A stretch of 64,000 nucleotides of DNA from Enterococcus hulanensis (GTDB lineage Bacteria; Bacillota; Bacilli; Lactobacillales; Enterococcaceae). The stretch is from NCBI RefSeq assembly GCF_005405485.1, contig NZ_BJED01000018.1, positions 1-64,000 of the forward strand. Reading direction: 5' to 3'. The translations under genes and the position numbers were made by a program. The notes under the pieces were generated by a model. That model was given only the letters and a program-made list of their open reading frames with translations. It was not told where the DNA came from and ran no database searches. Shown piece by piece: positions 1 through 8,279 of this stretch. How positions within the stretch are numbered: the first letter of the stretch is position 1; every line of letters begins with the position of its first letter.

Positions 1-246
1 ATCAAAGGCAAAGCACTAGGTTATGAAGTCAGTCAGAAGCCTAAAGCTGGCTGGTTGATTTCCTTTAAACCGGGAGTTGCCGGATCAGATGCACGTTATG
101 GTCATGTGGCTTTCGTAGAAGTTGTTCGACCAGAAGGAATTTTGATTTCAGAAGGGAACGTCTATGGCGGCACGGTGATTTCGTATCGCGTGATCGCTAA
201 CGACCTAGCCACCTCAGACCAAGTTTCCTATATTAAAGCAAAGTAA
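1..246 (+). CDS. CHAP-domain protein, C-terminal fragment (N-terminus outside window)
   Basis: The reading frame is open from the first base and ends in TAA, so only the last 81 residues are visible. The segment with 'GWLISFKPG', then 'YGHVAFVE', then 'ISEGNVYGG' matches the second half of a CHAP (NlpC/P60-like cysteine amidase/peptidase) domain: the His of GHVAFVE is the usual catalytic His, and the Cys would lie upstream. CHAP enzymes cut peptidoglycan peptides or the amide bond to MurNAc, normally outside the cell. The signal peptide and any binding domains cannot be seen. It lies 166 bp before a signal peptidase and the coiled-coil cluster on the same strand, which makes a cell-wall role for the locus plausible (inference). 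Confidence 0.75.
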   Translation: MKGKALGYEVSQKPKAGWLISFKPGVAGSDARYGHVAFVEVVRPEGILISEGNVYGGTVISYRVIANDLATSDQVSYIKAK

Positions 247-326
247 AAGGGTTTCAGTTCCACTTTTCACAGTTTTATCATGAGAAAACAAATTCTTAGG
301 TTTAAGGGAAATAATTATTTAGGAAG

Positions 327-395
327 CTAGTGGAATGATATACGGCTTGAGAATCAACTGAATTTTCTAAAGAAAATTCATTCATTAATACGAAA
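327..395 (+). repeat. Dispersed hairpin repeat, copy A
   Basis: A segment of about 69 bp just upstream of the signal peptidase gene carries TAGTGGAATGATATACG, GAGAATCAA, a perfect hairpin (GAATTTTC taaa GAAAATTC) and then TTAATACGAAA. The same order of blocks with a different hairpin arm recurs at 57237-57312, and more loosely at 57125-57203. The ribosome site of the next gene follows within 10 bp, so the element sits in its leader. Confidence 0.55.
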
Positions 396-412
396 AAGGA
401 GCCCCGTAACTT

Positions 413-991
413 ATGGCAAGTGTTCGCTCACGTCAAACTAAAAAAGAAGAAAGTCCACCGCACCGTTCGATTGCGAAAAGCCTCGTGCTCACGATCTTGA
501 CGCTCCTATTATTGGTGGTGCTGTTCATATCCGGACAGCTCGTGCGAAGAGAGTACAGCTTTCATCCAATCTCGGGCACGTCCATGAATCCAACATTGAC
601 GGAAAAAGACATGGTCTTGGTGAAGAAACGCGCTCCGATTCATCGTTATGATGTGATCGCCTTTTCGGTCAAAGGCGAAGAGGGGAAATTCGTCAAGCGT
701 GTGATCGGCATGCCGGGAGATACAATGTTTATCCGCAACGATCGAATGGTTTTGAATATTGGTGAGCACGGGGATTTTGAAACAACCTATACGTTTCAAC
801 TCTCCCCAGCTGTCGCGGAAGAATTTAAGGATTTAGCGAAGATTCCTAAAGGATTGTACTTCACGACCGGTGATCACATTGATGTGTCGAAGGACAGTCG
901 GACCTTTGGGTTTGTCTACAAGAAAGAAATCGAGGGAAGGGTTCAACTCCATCTCCCCTCTTTGATCAGAAAGCAGGGGGAGAGCGAATGA
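413..991 (+). CDS. lepB: Type I signal peptidase (first of two in the window)
   Basis: A 192-residue membrane peptidase that removes signal peptides from exported preproteins on the outer face of the membrane. One N-terminal transmembrane segment (about residues 22-44) is followed by the catalytic Ser57 in SGTSMNPTL and the general-base Lys95 in KRVIGMPGD, both standard S26 motifs. The late box, usually GDNR..S.DSR, is here GDHIDVSKDSRTFG, so the Asn-Arg is replaced. The start has AAGGAG about 10 bp upstream. It heads a same-strand cluster of two membrane/coiled-coil pairs, so it may be a dedicated enzyme for a neighbouring secreted substrate rather than the housekeeping copy; the second copy lies at 33.5 kb. 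Confidence 0.9.
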   Translation: MASVRSRQTKKEESPPHRSIAKSLVLTILTLLLLVVLFISGQLVRREYSFHPISGTSMNPTLTEKDMVLVKKRAPIHRYDVIAFSVKGEEGKFVKRVIGMPGDTMFIRNDRMVLNIGEHGDFETTYTFQLSPAVAEEFKDLAKIPKGLYFTTGDHIDVSKDSRTFGFVYKKEIEGRVQLHLPSLIRKQGESE

Positions 992-1022
992 AAAAGAACT
1001 TCCTGCTAGAGGAGAAATCAAG

Positions 1023-1796
1023 ATGGTGATATTAGGAATCGTCGGCGCGGGGCTGGTCGTCTTAGCCATTATTTTTGTAGTGATACGGCTCGTGTTCGAT
1101 TTGCGATTTTCAGCCATTCAAAAAGAACCAGATCAATCGCCCTTGTTTCGCAGAAAAGTCAAGTATCTAAGAAAGATCGAACAAGCCAAGCATATTCGCT
1201 ACTTACTGTTGACCTGCCTGGCTATCGGGATCGCCCTGATGCTCTTTGTGGGAGCTTTCCTGATGCTGGCAGAGGACCATCAGAAATTAAACGGACAGAA
1301 TACTCAGCTAGAAGATCGACTAGATCAGCTAGAAGCAGAACAGAAACAACTGATTGCCAGTATTCCTTTGAAGAATTATCCGGAAGAGGGCATCGGGCTT
1401 GATACCTACGACTGGGATAAATTAGCTGGTGAAATGAAGGATTCCAAGCTGCAGAAGCAGATGGAAGCGGCGATTACGCAAGAGACGAGGCAGTATTTTG
1501 GTTCCTCTGATACGACAGTGTCCTTAGCCGTTCCCCAAACGCTCTCCCTTCAACTCAAAGGGCAAACGGATGACGACGCAAGTAAGGAAACTGTCAAAAA
1601 GAATCTTGATGCGTTTGCGAAAGAAGCAGAGGCAATTGGCGAAGTGCGGAGCATTCACGTTCGGATGATCACCGCGGTCGGTAAAGAGAAACAAGTCATC
1701 TATAGCGTAAATTATTCACGGGAAAACGATACGGATGGGTTTAATAAGAAGAATGTTTCCGAGCAGAATCTAAAGAATGATGGTGGGAAGGGCTAA
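1023..1796 (+). CDS. Unknown membrane protein with short coiled coil, paralog 1
   Basis: 257 residues, not recognised as a named family. Two hydrophobic segments (about 2-24 and 60-82) enclose a basic loop; a heptad-like stretch (about 85-113) and a soluble alpha/beta-looking domain of about 140 residues follow the second one. The ATG has GAGGAG about 10 bp upstream. Its stop overlaps the next start in TAATG, so it is translationally coupled to the coiled-coil gene. The gene at 3443-4183 is a clear paralog: both carry an R(K)-K-YLR/VK motif before TM2, EQKQ(L/I)I, an (L/I)K.YP..GIGL..Y.WD.L block and VKAFAKEA-like helices. Function unknown; a membrane anchor for the partner coiled-coil protein is inferred from gene order. 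Confidence 0.75.
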   Translation: MVILGIVGAGLVVLAIIFVVIRLVFDLRFSAIQKEPDQSPLFRRKVKYLRKIEQAKHIRYLLLTCLAIGIALMLFVGAFLMLAEDHQKLNGQNTQLEDRLDQLEAEQKQLIASIPLKNYPEEGIGLDTYDWDKLAGEMKDSKLQKQMEAAITQETRQYFGSSDTTVSLAVPQTLSLQLKGQTDDDASKETVKKNLDAFAKEAEAIGEVRSIHVRMITAVGKEKQVIYSVNYSRENDTDGFNKKNVSEQNLKNDGGKG

Positions 1797-3400
1797 TGGC
1801 AGAGAATAAGAAGAAACGAAAATGGCTTTCAACCCAAGCGTTGAAGGAATTTATCAATGATATTACGGAAGAAGAGTTGAAGGCAGAAGAGCTGTATAAC
1901 GAAACGACACGCATTCCTGGTCCCTTGGAAATGGGAGAGGAGATCGAGGACTCCGAAGCGGAACTAGAAGCGCTGATTCAAGAACAGGAAACCTTCACCC
2001 AACAGGAACAAGATCCTGTCACGGATAGCCAAGAAACAGAACATCCGGCAGTGGAAGCAGAAGCTGAGGGGCAGGAGCTTGACCAAGTTCAAGAAGAACT
2101 GGCGCTGCTAAAGGCAGAAGCGGCAACCAGTATTCGGCAATTAGCGGATGAAAAGGAAGCGTTGGAAGAAAAGCTTGCCTTTGAGCGTACCCGATTAGCA
2201 GATGAGCTAAACGATCGTGAGGAAGAATGGCAGACGAAAATTTCTGAACTAGAAGAAGAGAAAACCGCGATTGAATCAAAGGTCGCACAGCTTCAGGACC
2301 AACTAGAAGAAAAACAAGCAGAGCTAACGGCGACCATTGATCGAATCAAGGAAGAAGAGGCAGAAAAGGACGCTTCCTCCCTAGATTTGAAGGAGTTGAC
2401 GCGGCAGCTGAAGGAATACCAACAAAAGTATCAGGAGTCGCAGACAGAAAATAGTGACAAGGAAAAAAAGCTGAACCAGATTAGTACAGAAATCACAGAA
2501 TATAAAGAAGTCAATGATCAGCTAAAAACGCAGTACCGTGAATTGGAACAAGATTACCAGCAGTTACATATACTCAATCAAAAAAATGAGGCCAAAATGA
2601 TGGAACTTCAAGCTGAAAATGATGTACTGGACGAACTGCTTGAAGAAAAGGAAGAAGAGCTGGCCGCTGAACTGGCATCGCTTAAAGAAGCAAACGCGAA
2701 ATACAAACAGACGATCCAGCAGTTAAAGGAGCAGGTCGCTCAAAAGCTTAAAAACGCATTGGAGGAATCACAGATGGATGTAGGTGAACAAGGACCACTG
2801 GCAGAAGAACAAATCCAAGAAGAAACAACGGACAATATGGAGGAGCTGGCCGCTGAAAAAGAAGCACTCAACAGCGCCTTGTTCGATGCCCATGAAGAAA
2901 TTGCGAAGCTCGAAGAAAAAACGAGTGCGCTGGAACAGCTAGAAGCTGAAAAGGAACGACTGGCGAGCCGCTTAGCGGATGCGCAGGTCGAATTAAGTAA
3001 GCTAAAGGAACAAAAAGATGCAGAGGAAAGCCTCGAACTGATCCAAGCCAAGAAACAAGTCGAGGAACTGATCGAGAAAAATGAACAGTTGAAAAAAGAA
3101 GTGGTGCAATCCCAACAAGAAATCGGCGAAGTGCTGATCTCCGCGAAAAAACAAGCGAATCGCACGATCGAAGAGGCCCAAACCGAGGCAAAGCACCTGA
3201 TCAGTTCTGCGGAATTGGAATTAGAAAACATCAGTAACCGGGCGCGAAAGATTCTGATCGAAGTGTCAGAATCACGGAAGAATGTGCTGTCGATCTATGA
3301 TGATTTGGAATTTAAGGTCGAAGCACTCTCGAACGGCACACTGTTAAAGGAAATAAAGAAAAATAGTCAGGGACAGAAGTTATCCAATTATTTTGAGTAG
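1796..3400 (+). CDS. Long coiled-coil protein with DivIVA-like C-terminus, paralog 1
   Basis: 534 residues, dominated by Glu, Lys, Gln and Leu in heptads from about residue 55 to 500. A short N-terminal region (to about residue 50) has no signal peptide or transmembrane segment, so the protein is probably cytoplasmic. The last roughly 75 residues before the tail (about 438-511; IGEVLISAKKQANR, then regularly spaced Ala and Ile, then SIYDDLEFKVE) resemble the C-terminal oligomerisation helices of DivIVA/GpsB-type proteins and match residues 265-337 of the protein at 4206-5315. It overlaps the preceding membrane-protein gene in TAATG, suggesting the two work together. A scaffold at the membrane or division site is inference; no DivIVA N-terminal lipid-binding motif is evident. 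Confidence 0.75.
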   Translation: MAENKKKRKWLSTQALKEFINDITEEELKAEELYNETTRIPGPLEMGEEIEDSEAELEALIQEQETFTQQEQDPVTDSQETEHPAVEAEAEGQELDQVQEELALLKAEAATSIRQLADEKEALEEKLAFERTRLADELNDREEEWQTKISELEEEKTAIESKVAQLQDQLEEKQAELTATIDRIKEEEAEKDASSLDLKELTRQLKEYQQKYQESQTENSDKEKKLNQISTEITEYKEVNDQLKTQYRELEQDYQQLHILNQKNEAKMMELQAENDVLDELLEEKEEELAAELASLKEANAKYKQTIQQLKEQVAQKLKNALEESQMDVGEQGPLAEEQIQEETTDNMEELAAEKEALNSALFDAHEEIAKLEEKTSALEQLEAEKERLASRLADAQVELSKLKEQKDAEESLELIQAKKQVEELIEKNEQLKKEVVQSQQEIGEVLISAKKQANRTIEEAQTEAKHLISSAELELENISNRARKILIEVSESRKNVLSIYDDLEFKVEALSNGTLLKEIKKNSQGQKLSNYFE

Positions 3401-3442
3401 CTGCGAAACGAAACTAGAGAGAGAAAAGGGGAAACGAACATT

Positions 3443-4183
3443 TTGATCATAAATTGGATGAGCGTAGGGCTGGTCATTTTGATACTCATTGTCTGGTTTC
3501 GGCGAATGATCATTAAGGTGCAGCTGCAGCGGTTGAACGTACCGCCAAATACGCCGCTGTCATTTCAACGAAAGTTGGAGTATGTCAAACAAGCAGAACA
3601 GGAGAAACACGTTTCTGCCTTATTATTCCTAACGATCTTTTTAGCGATCGGGCTGCTTTTGACCACCTATGGATTATTTCAAATGGAGGACCAGCTGCAC
3701 GTCGTGACGGAACGAACCAATCAATTAAAAGACGAGCTGTATACGCTAAAAAAAGAGCAGAAACAAATCATTAACAAACTGCCGATCAAAGCCTATCCTG
3801 CCAAGGGGATTGGATTGAAGGAGTATCCATGGGATGACTTGTTTTCAGAAGAAAACCGCGAAAAACAATATGAGATCGAAAGCGACCTGTCGACGAAGGT
3901 GAGCCCGTACTTTGGCCTATCCACGACCTTGATCGTACTGGATATTCCAACGCAGACCCTGAACATTGCGTTAGCGGGGGATTCCGGCAGTGAAGAGAAT
4001 CGCCAACAGATCAAAGACAACGTCAAAGCCTTCGCGAAAGAAGCGAAGGATGTCTCAAAACTCACCCAGATCACCTTCCAAATGAATTTGATGAACGATA
4101 AAGAGAAGAAAAAGACCTATAGTTGTACCTTTTCACGCGAGAAGGCCGACGAAGAGTTTACATTGATCCAAGAAGAAGAGTAA
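3443..4183 (+). CDS. Unknown membrane protein with short coiled coil, paralog 2
   Basis: 246 residues and a paralog of the gene at 1023-1796: two N-terminal hydrophobic segments (about 4-20 and 52-75), a short coiled coil, EQKQIINKLP, the K.YP..GIGLKEYPWDDL block and a soluble C-terminal domain. The start is taken as TTG because the only good ribosome site (AAAGGGG) lies 11 bp upstream; the next in-frame ATG, five codons in, would be 26 bp from it. It sits between the two coiled-coil genes, so the order is membrane-coil-membrane-coil. Function unknown. Confidence 0.72.
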   Translation: MIINWMSVGLVILILIVWFRRMIIKVQLQRLNVPPNTPLSFQRKLEYVKQAEQEKHVSALLFLTIFLAIGLLLTTYGLFQMEDQLHVVTERTNQLKDELYTLKKEQKQIINKLPIKAYPAKGIGLKEYPWDDLFSEENREKQYEIESDLSTKVSPYFGLSTTLIVLDIPTQTLNIALAGDSGSEENRQQIKDNVKAFAKEAKDVSKLTQITFQMNLMNDKEKKKTYSCTFSREKADEEFTLIQEEE

Positions 4184-4205
4184 AGAAAGAGGAGTGGGAG
4201 TCCGT

Positions 4206-5315
4206 ATGAACGCACAACAAAAAAAGAATGGCTGGTTTTTCAATAAGAATATCATTGATGAAATCAATTCGGTTCCAGAAGAAGAGATCATGATCGAAGA
4301 ACGCCCAAGAACGGTTGAGCAGCCTGTGAAGAAAGAAACCGATGAGACCGCAGAACTGAAGCGGGCTATTTCCGAAAGGGATCACCAGATCGAACAGATA
4401 AAGCGGGACACAGCCTTAGAGAAACAACGCCTAACAAAAGAAAATGAAAAATACAAACAAGCCCTTCTACGAACTGGCGAAGAAAAAGCGGAGAACCGTC
4501 GTCAGATCCAAGACCTAGAGACAGAGGTTCGTAGAAACCGCCAAGAGATCCAACGGCTGCAGGACAATAAAGAGACCGGCTACTTAAAAGAACAACTGGA
4601 ACAAGCCGAAGAAGAAGTCACTACCTTGAAGGCCTCGCTGGAACAGCACCATTCGTTGGAAGCTGATTTGGAAGAAGCCAAGAAACAGCTTCACGAGTTC
4701 GCCGTGAGCCAACAAGATGGCGAACGTCGCTACCAAGAAGCGATCCAGCAAGTTGAACATCAAATGGACAGCATCACCGCTGACTTGACCAAAAAAGAAG
4801 AATTGGTGGCTCAATTGGATCACTTGATTACCGATAAGGACCAACAGATTCTGGAAAAAGAAGAGTTGGTGCAACAATTGATCGAAGATCAAAAGCATCA
4901 AGAAGCCGTGATTGAAAGTGAACAGATCGCGAAATTAGAAGATCAAATTACCGAACTTCGAAACGAGAATGACCAATTAAAACAAGAAGCAATCCACTCT
5001 CAACATGAGATCGGTGAAGTCCTGATCTCGGCTCGCCGCCAGGCCAATCGGATGGTGGAAAAAGCCAAGATGGATGCCCAACGCATTGTGAAGGATTCCG
5101 AAGCTGAATTACAAACGATCCATGACCGGGCCAAAGAAATTTCGTGTGAAGTCGACGAATCCCGTCAAACAATCATGAGTATCTATGAAGAAATGAAGAC
5201 CCGTGTGGATCAGTTGGCTCAAAGTGATGTGCCGGACCTAGAGGAAATCAAAGGCCGCTATGAATATCCGAAGGTTTCTGTGATGTCCCGCAAAGAGACG
5301 CGTAAAGAGTATTAA
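4206..5315 (+). CDS. Coiled-coil protein with DivIVA-like C-terminus, paralog 2
   Basis: 369 residues, shorter than its paralog at 1796-3400 because the central coil is shorter. It has a polar N-terminus (KKNGWFFNKNIIDEIN), continuous heptads from about 50 to 260, then the conserved C-terminal block IGEVLISARRQANRMVEKA running to about residue 337, with the same Ala/Ile spacing as the paralog. I prefer the ATG start because GGGAG lies 5 bp and AGAGGAG 11 bp upstream; an in-frame GTG four codons earlier overlaps the ribosome site. It closes the run of genes that starts at the signal peptidase. A weak stem (GAGAACAA/TTGTTCTC, 5331-5364) follows without a T run. Confidence 0.75.
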   Translation: MNAQQKKNGWFFNKNIIDEINSVPEEEIMIEERPRTVEQPVKKETDETAELKRAISERDHQIEQIKRDTALEKQRLTKENEKYKQALLRTGEEKAENRRQIQDLETEVRRNRQEIQRLQDNKETGYLKEQLEQAEEEVTTLKASLEQHHSLEADLEEAKKQLHEFAVSQQDGERRYQEAIQQVEHQMDSITADLTKKEELVAQLDHLITDKDQQILEKEELVQQLIEDQKHQEAVIESEQIAKLEDQITELRNENDQLKQEAIHSQHEIGEVLISARRQANRMVEKAKMDAQRIVKDSEAELQTIHDRAKEISCEVDESRQTIMSIYEEMKTRVDQLAQSDVPDLEEIKGRYEYPKVSVMSRKETRKEY

Positions 5316-5495
5316 GCAAAACAAATAAACGAGAACAAAAGAAGCGTTGGCTTTCATTGTTCTCGTGCCGTACATAGTGTTTCAGGAAATAGGATGAATC
5401 ATTAGTGGGGTTGTTAGATAAAAAGGGTAAACAGTAGGTAAAATAGAACTAATTTTCTCAAAAATAGTTCAACACTATGAATAGGAGAGATTAAC

Positions 5496-6290
5496 ATGAA
5501 CCAAGTCTTGATCCTGACTAGAAATATTTTAGCTGAGCAAGAGATTCAACAAAAACTGCAGGCACTAAACTATGAGGTCTATTGTTCTGCGAAGATTTTT
5601 GAAAATTGTGGGCAACAACTGGAAATGTTAGAGTTTTTCAATTTCTTTCAGTACGTCATTTTAAGCGAAACAATCTGTGAATCAGAAGTCATGGAGCTCG
5701 TTCCGCTGTTGAAAAATCGTTCCATTCGTATTATTCGAAAAGTGGAAGCCAAAGTGACGGAAATGGATCATCAGTATTTAGAAGAAGCACTTATCCACGC
5801 CATCATTTCAAATGAGGATTCTGTCGATGAGCTGCGGGAGTGTTTGTATATTCTGAAGAACTACAAAGATGAAAAAGAATCACTGCAAGAAAATCGGAAA
5901 TATGTGCAATTATCGGATAAAGTCTCATTAATTCGCCCGAATGTCCTGCAAAAGGAGTCAATTTCTCCGGAGGATAATTATCAATTTTTAGAAGTCCTGC
6001 ATCATCTGTCGACGACAGAAACGAAAATTTTGTCGATCCTGCTTCAAGCGGGCAATCAAGTCGTGACTAGAGAAACGATTTGTCATCAAATCTGGAACGA
6101 AGAAGTGAACAAATCCCATTTAGCTTCGTTATCTAGTACCATTACACGGATTAAGAATAAATTCGAGCAGACCAACCTGTCTCACAAAGCAATCCAAACA
6201 TTATGGGGTAAAGGCTATCGGATCAATCAAGAATTGCTGGATCGGATTCAAATGAATGAGAACTTAAAGAAGGTTGTTTCAAATGGATAA
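5496..6290 (+). CDS. Orphan winged-helix regulator with degenerate receiver-like N-terminus
   Basis: 264 residues. The C-terminal part (about 165-240; 'LSTTETKILSILL', 'VVTRETICHQIW', then 'SSTITRIKNKF' and 'GKGYRIN') is an OmpR/PhoB-type winged helix. The N-terminal part begins like a receiver (MNQVLILTRNILAEQEIQQKL), but the expected beta3 Asp is replaced in 'FFQYVILSETI', and the early acidic pair is absent, so classical phosphorylation is unlikely. No sensor kinase is adjacent. The ribosome site is AGGAGAG. It follows the duplicated membrane/coiled-coil module by 180 bp on the same strand and is the obvious candidate to regulate it (inference). A strong terminator lies about 125 bp downstream. 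Confidence 0.8.
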   Translation: MNQVLILTRNILAEQEIQQKLQALNYEVYCSAKIFENCGQQLEMLEFFNFFQYVILSETICESEVMELVPLLKNRSIRIIRKVEAKVTEMDHQYLEEALIHAIISNEDSVDELRECLYILKNYKDEKESLQENRKYVQLSDKVSLIRPNVLQKESISPEDNYQFLEVLHHLSTTETKILSILLQAGNQVVTRETICHQIWNEEVNKSHLASLSSTITRIKNKFEQTNLSHKAIQTLWGKGYRINQELLDRIQMNENLKKVVSNG

Positions 6291-6415
6291 GGATAGACAT
6301 AATTTGACCAAAAAGAGTCTGACAATAACAAAATAGTTTTGTCTAAAAATAAGAATGCTATTTACCAAATGATTTTCAAAATATCTCTGCCCTTACCAAA
6401 TGATCCTAGACCAAA

Positions 6416-6453
6416 AGAAGCACAACTTTCATTTGCGAAAGTTGTGCTTCTTT
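6416..6453 (+). terminator. Strong, probably bidirectional terminator; intron target site
   Basis: A perfect 15-bp stem (AGAAGCACAACTTTC / GAAAGTTGTGCTTCT) with a 6-nt loop ends in TTT on the plus strand and in TTTT on the minus strand. It serves the winged-helix gene and, before the intron arrived, also the convergent gene ending at 8360. The group II intron begins two bases after the T run. Confidence 0.85.
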
Positions 6454-6890
6454 AGGTGCGCCCTGCATGGGTGAAAACTAGGTGGTGAAAGTCCATTACA
6501 GGCTTGGCAGTAGGAACTGTTAGCGAATGGCAAGGTGGCAATCGTGAGGTTGTGGCTGAAGGAAGCCGGACGCAAACTCCTGAACTGACGAACAGAAACT
6601 GGATACAAGGCTGGATTAGGTCGGATAAGTCTGCCTAACAAGACAAAGTCCAATACTGCCCAAAACCTATACAGTAAATCCAGCAGTTACATGGGAGAAA
6701 AGTTTTCACTCTTACCGGGGGAGGTCTTATGAGGGTATCGTGGGCGTTGAATGAAAACAAACCGATACAACCCTTGTGGAGACATAAGGGTGAATCATAA
6801 GAAGTCAGCCGAGGTCATAGTAGTAACGAGACTGACCGTTACGAAGGACTGAACAATGAGAATCTTGACGAATTTAGGAGGTGTGAGAAG

Positions 6891-8279
6891 ATGCGACGAC
6901 CGCAGAAAACAAGAAAACTTGGCTATCATCAAAGAGCACGTGTGGAACACGAAGGGTATGATGAAGTGCGCAGCACTTCTTGCGGTGAACAAAGGACACA
7001 GGATGGTGTAGGAAATCTGTTTGAGAAAATACTCAAACGAAATAATCTTAATCAAGCCTATCTTCAAGTAGTCAGAAATAAGGGAGCAGCGGGTGTCGAT
7101 GGTATGACCATAGACCAGCTCTTACCTTACTTGAAGGAACACCGTGAGGAATTACTGGATGAGCTGCGTCAAGGAAATTACAAACCACAACCAGTATTGC
7201 GAGTGGAAATACCAAAGCCAAATGGCGGTATTAGGAAAATCGGAATTCCCACAGTAATTGATCGTATGTTTCAACAGGCCATCAATCAGGTTCTACAACC
7301 ACTATTTGAACCGATCTTTTCGGATAATAGTTATGGATTTCGCCCGAATCGCAGTGCTCACTTAGCAGTACAAAAAGCGAAATCCTATTACGAACAAGGC
7401 TATAAATATGTAGTAGATATTGATATGAAAGCCTATTTCGACACCGTCAGCCACGACAAACTAATGTTTTTCATTGAACGAAAAGTGAAGGATCAACAGG
7501 TGTTGCGACTTATCCGCCGATATCTCATGAGCGGTGTAATGGAAAATGGACTGGTTACCACAAGCGAGGAAGGAACGCCCCAAGGGGGCAATCTTTCGCC
7601 GTTGTTGAGTAACATTTACCTAAACGAATTTGACCAAGTGTTAGAAAATCTAGGTCATAAATTCGTCCGGTACGCCGACGACTGTAACATCTATGTCAGA
7701 AGCAAACGAGCTGGACAACGAGTAATGACTAAATCCATTGAATTCCTTGAAGAACAATTAAAGCTGATCGTGAATCGTGAGAAAAGTGCAGTAGGAAGCC
7801 CCATGAAACGGAAGTTTCTTGGATTTTGTATTCTACCGACAAGAAACGGTGTCAAAGTCCGTCCCCACGTGAAAGCAAAACAAAACGTGAAAAAGAAACT
7901 CAAGGAAATCACTAAAAGAAACCGAGCAAGAAGCATCCAAGTGCTCTTAAGAGAGATCAACCGATTAATGACAGGGTGGTTGAATTATTATGGAATCGGT
8001 GAAATGAAAGTGTTCATGAGGGAACTAAACGGCTGGTTGAAACGAAGAATCAGACAGTACATCTGGAAGCAATGGAAGAAACCAAAAACCAGAAGGAAAA
8101 ATCTGATACGATTGGGGATCGATCACAGAAAAGCGTATGAATGGTCGAATACAAGAAAAGGCTATTGGGCAATCGCCAAGAGCTATATTTTACATCGATC
8201 GTTAACAGACAAAGAACTGGCACGACAAGGATATGTGGACATATCCTTGCAGTACCAGTTCCTACACTCAACTTATTGA
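6891..8279 (+). CDS. ltrA: Group II intron reverse transcriptase/maturase
   Basis: 462 residues, intact. RT blocks are visible in order: GAAGVDG near residue 66, IPKPNGGIRKIGIP (107-120), NSYGFRP (146-152), DIDMKAYFDTV (177-186), GTPQGGNLSPLLSNI (228-242), the catalytic YADD (261-264), and KFLGF. The maturase X domain follows (GWLNYYGI, then WKQWKKPKTRR and YWAIAKSYILHRSL). No HNH endonuclease domain is seen at the C-terminus, as expected for class C. The ATG has AGGAGGTG 8 bp upstream. It helps the host RNA splice and copies the intron into new terminator-associated sites. Confidence 0.95.
   Translation: MRRPQKTRKLGYHQRARVEHEGYDEVRSTSCGEQRTQDGVGNLFEKILKRNNLNQAYLQVVRNKGAAGVDGMTIDQLLPYLKEHREELLDELRQGNYKPQPVLRVEIPKPNGGIRKIGIPTVIDRMFQQAINQVLQPLFEPIFSDNSYGFRPNRSAHLAVQKAKSYYEQGYKYVVDIDMKAYFDTVSHDKLMFFIERKVKDQQVLRLIRRYLMSGVMENGLVTTSEEGTPQGGNLSPLLSNIYLNEFDQVLENLGHKFVRYADDCNIYVRSKRAGQRVMTKSIEFLEEQLKLIVNREKSAVGSPMKRKFLGFCILPTRNGVKVRPHVKAKQNVKKKLKEITKRNRARSIQVLLREINRLMTGWLNYYGIGEMKVFMRELNGWLKRRIRQYIWKQWKKPKTRRKNLIRLGIDHRKAYEWSNTRKGYWAIAKSYILHRSLTDKELARQGYVDISLQYQFLHSTY

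Noticed and set aside
509-1117. Antisense frames opposite the signal peptidase and first membrane gene
   Set aside because: They overlap clearly coding plus-strand genes, have no start signals and look like no protein family.
2740-3231. Long antisense frames opposite the coiled-coil gene
   Set aside because: They are Ser/Phe/Leu-rich shadows produced by the GAA/CAA-rich heptad codons on the coding strand, with no ribosome site or homology.
1-5315. Conjugative element or prophage module because of the CHAP hydrolase
   Set aside because: No VirB4/VirD4, relaxase, integrase, terminase or capsid genes are visible, so there is no support for a mobile element here.
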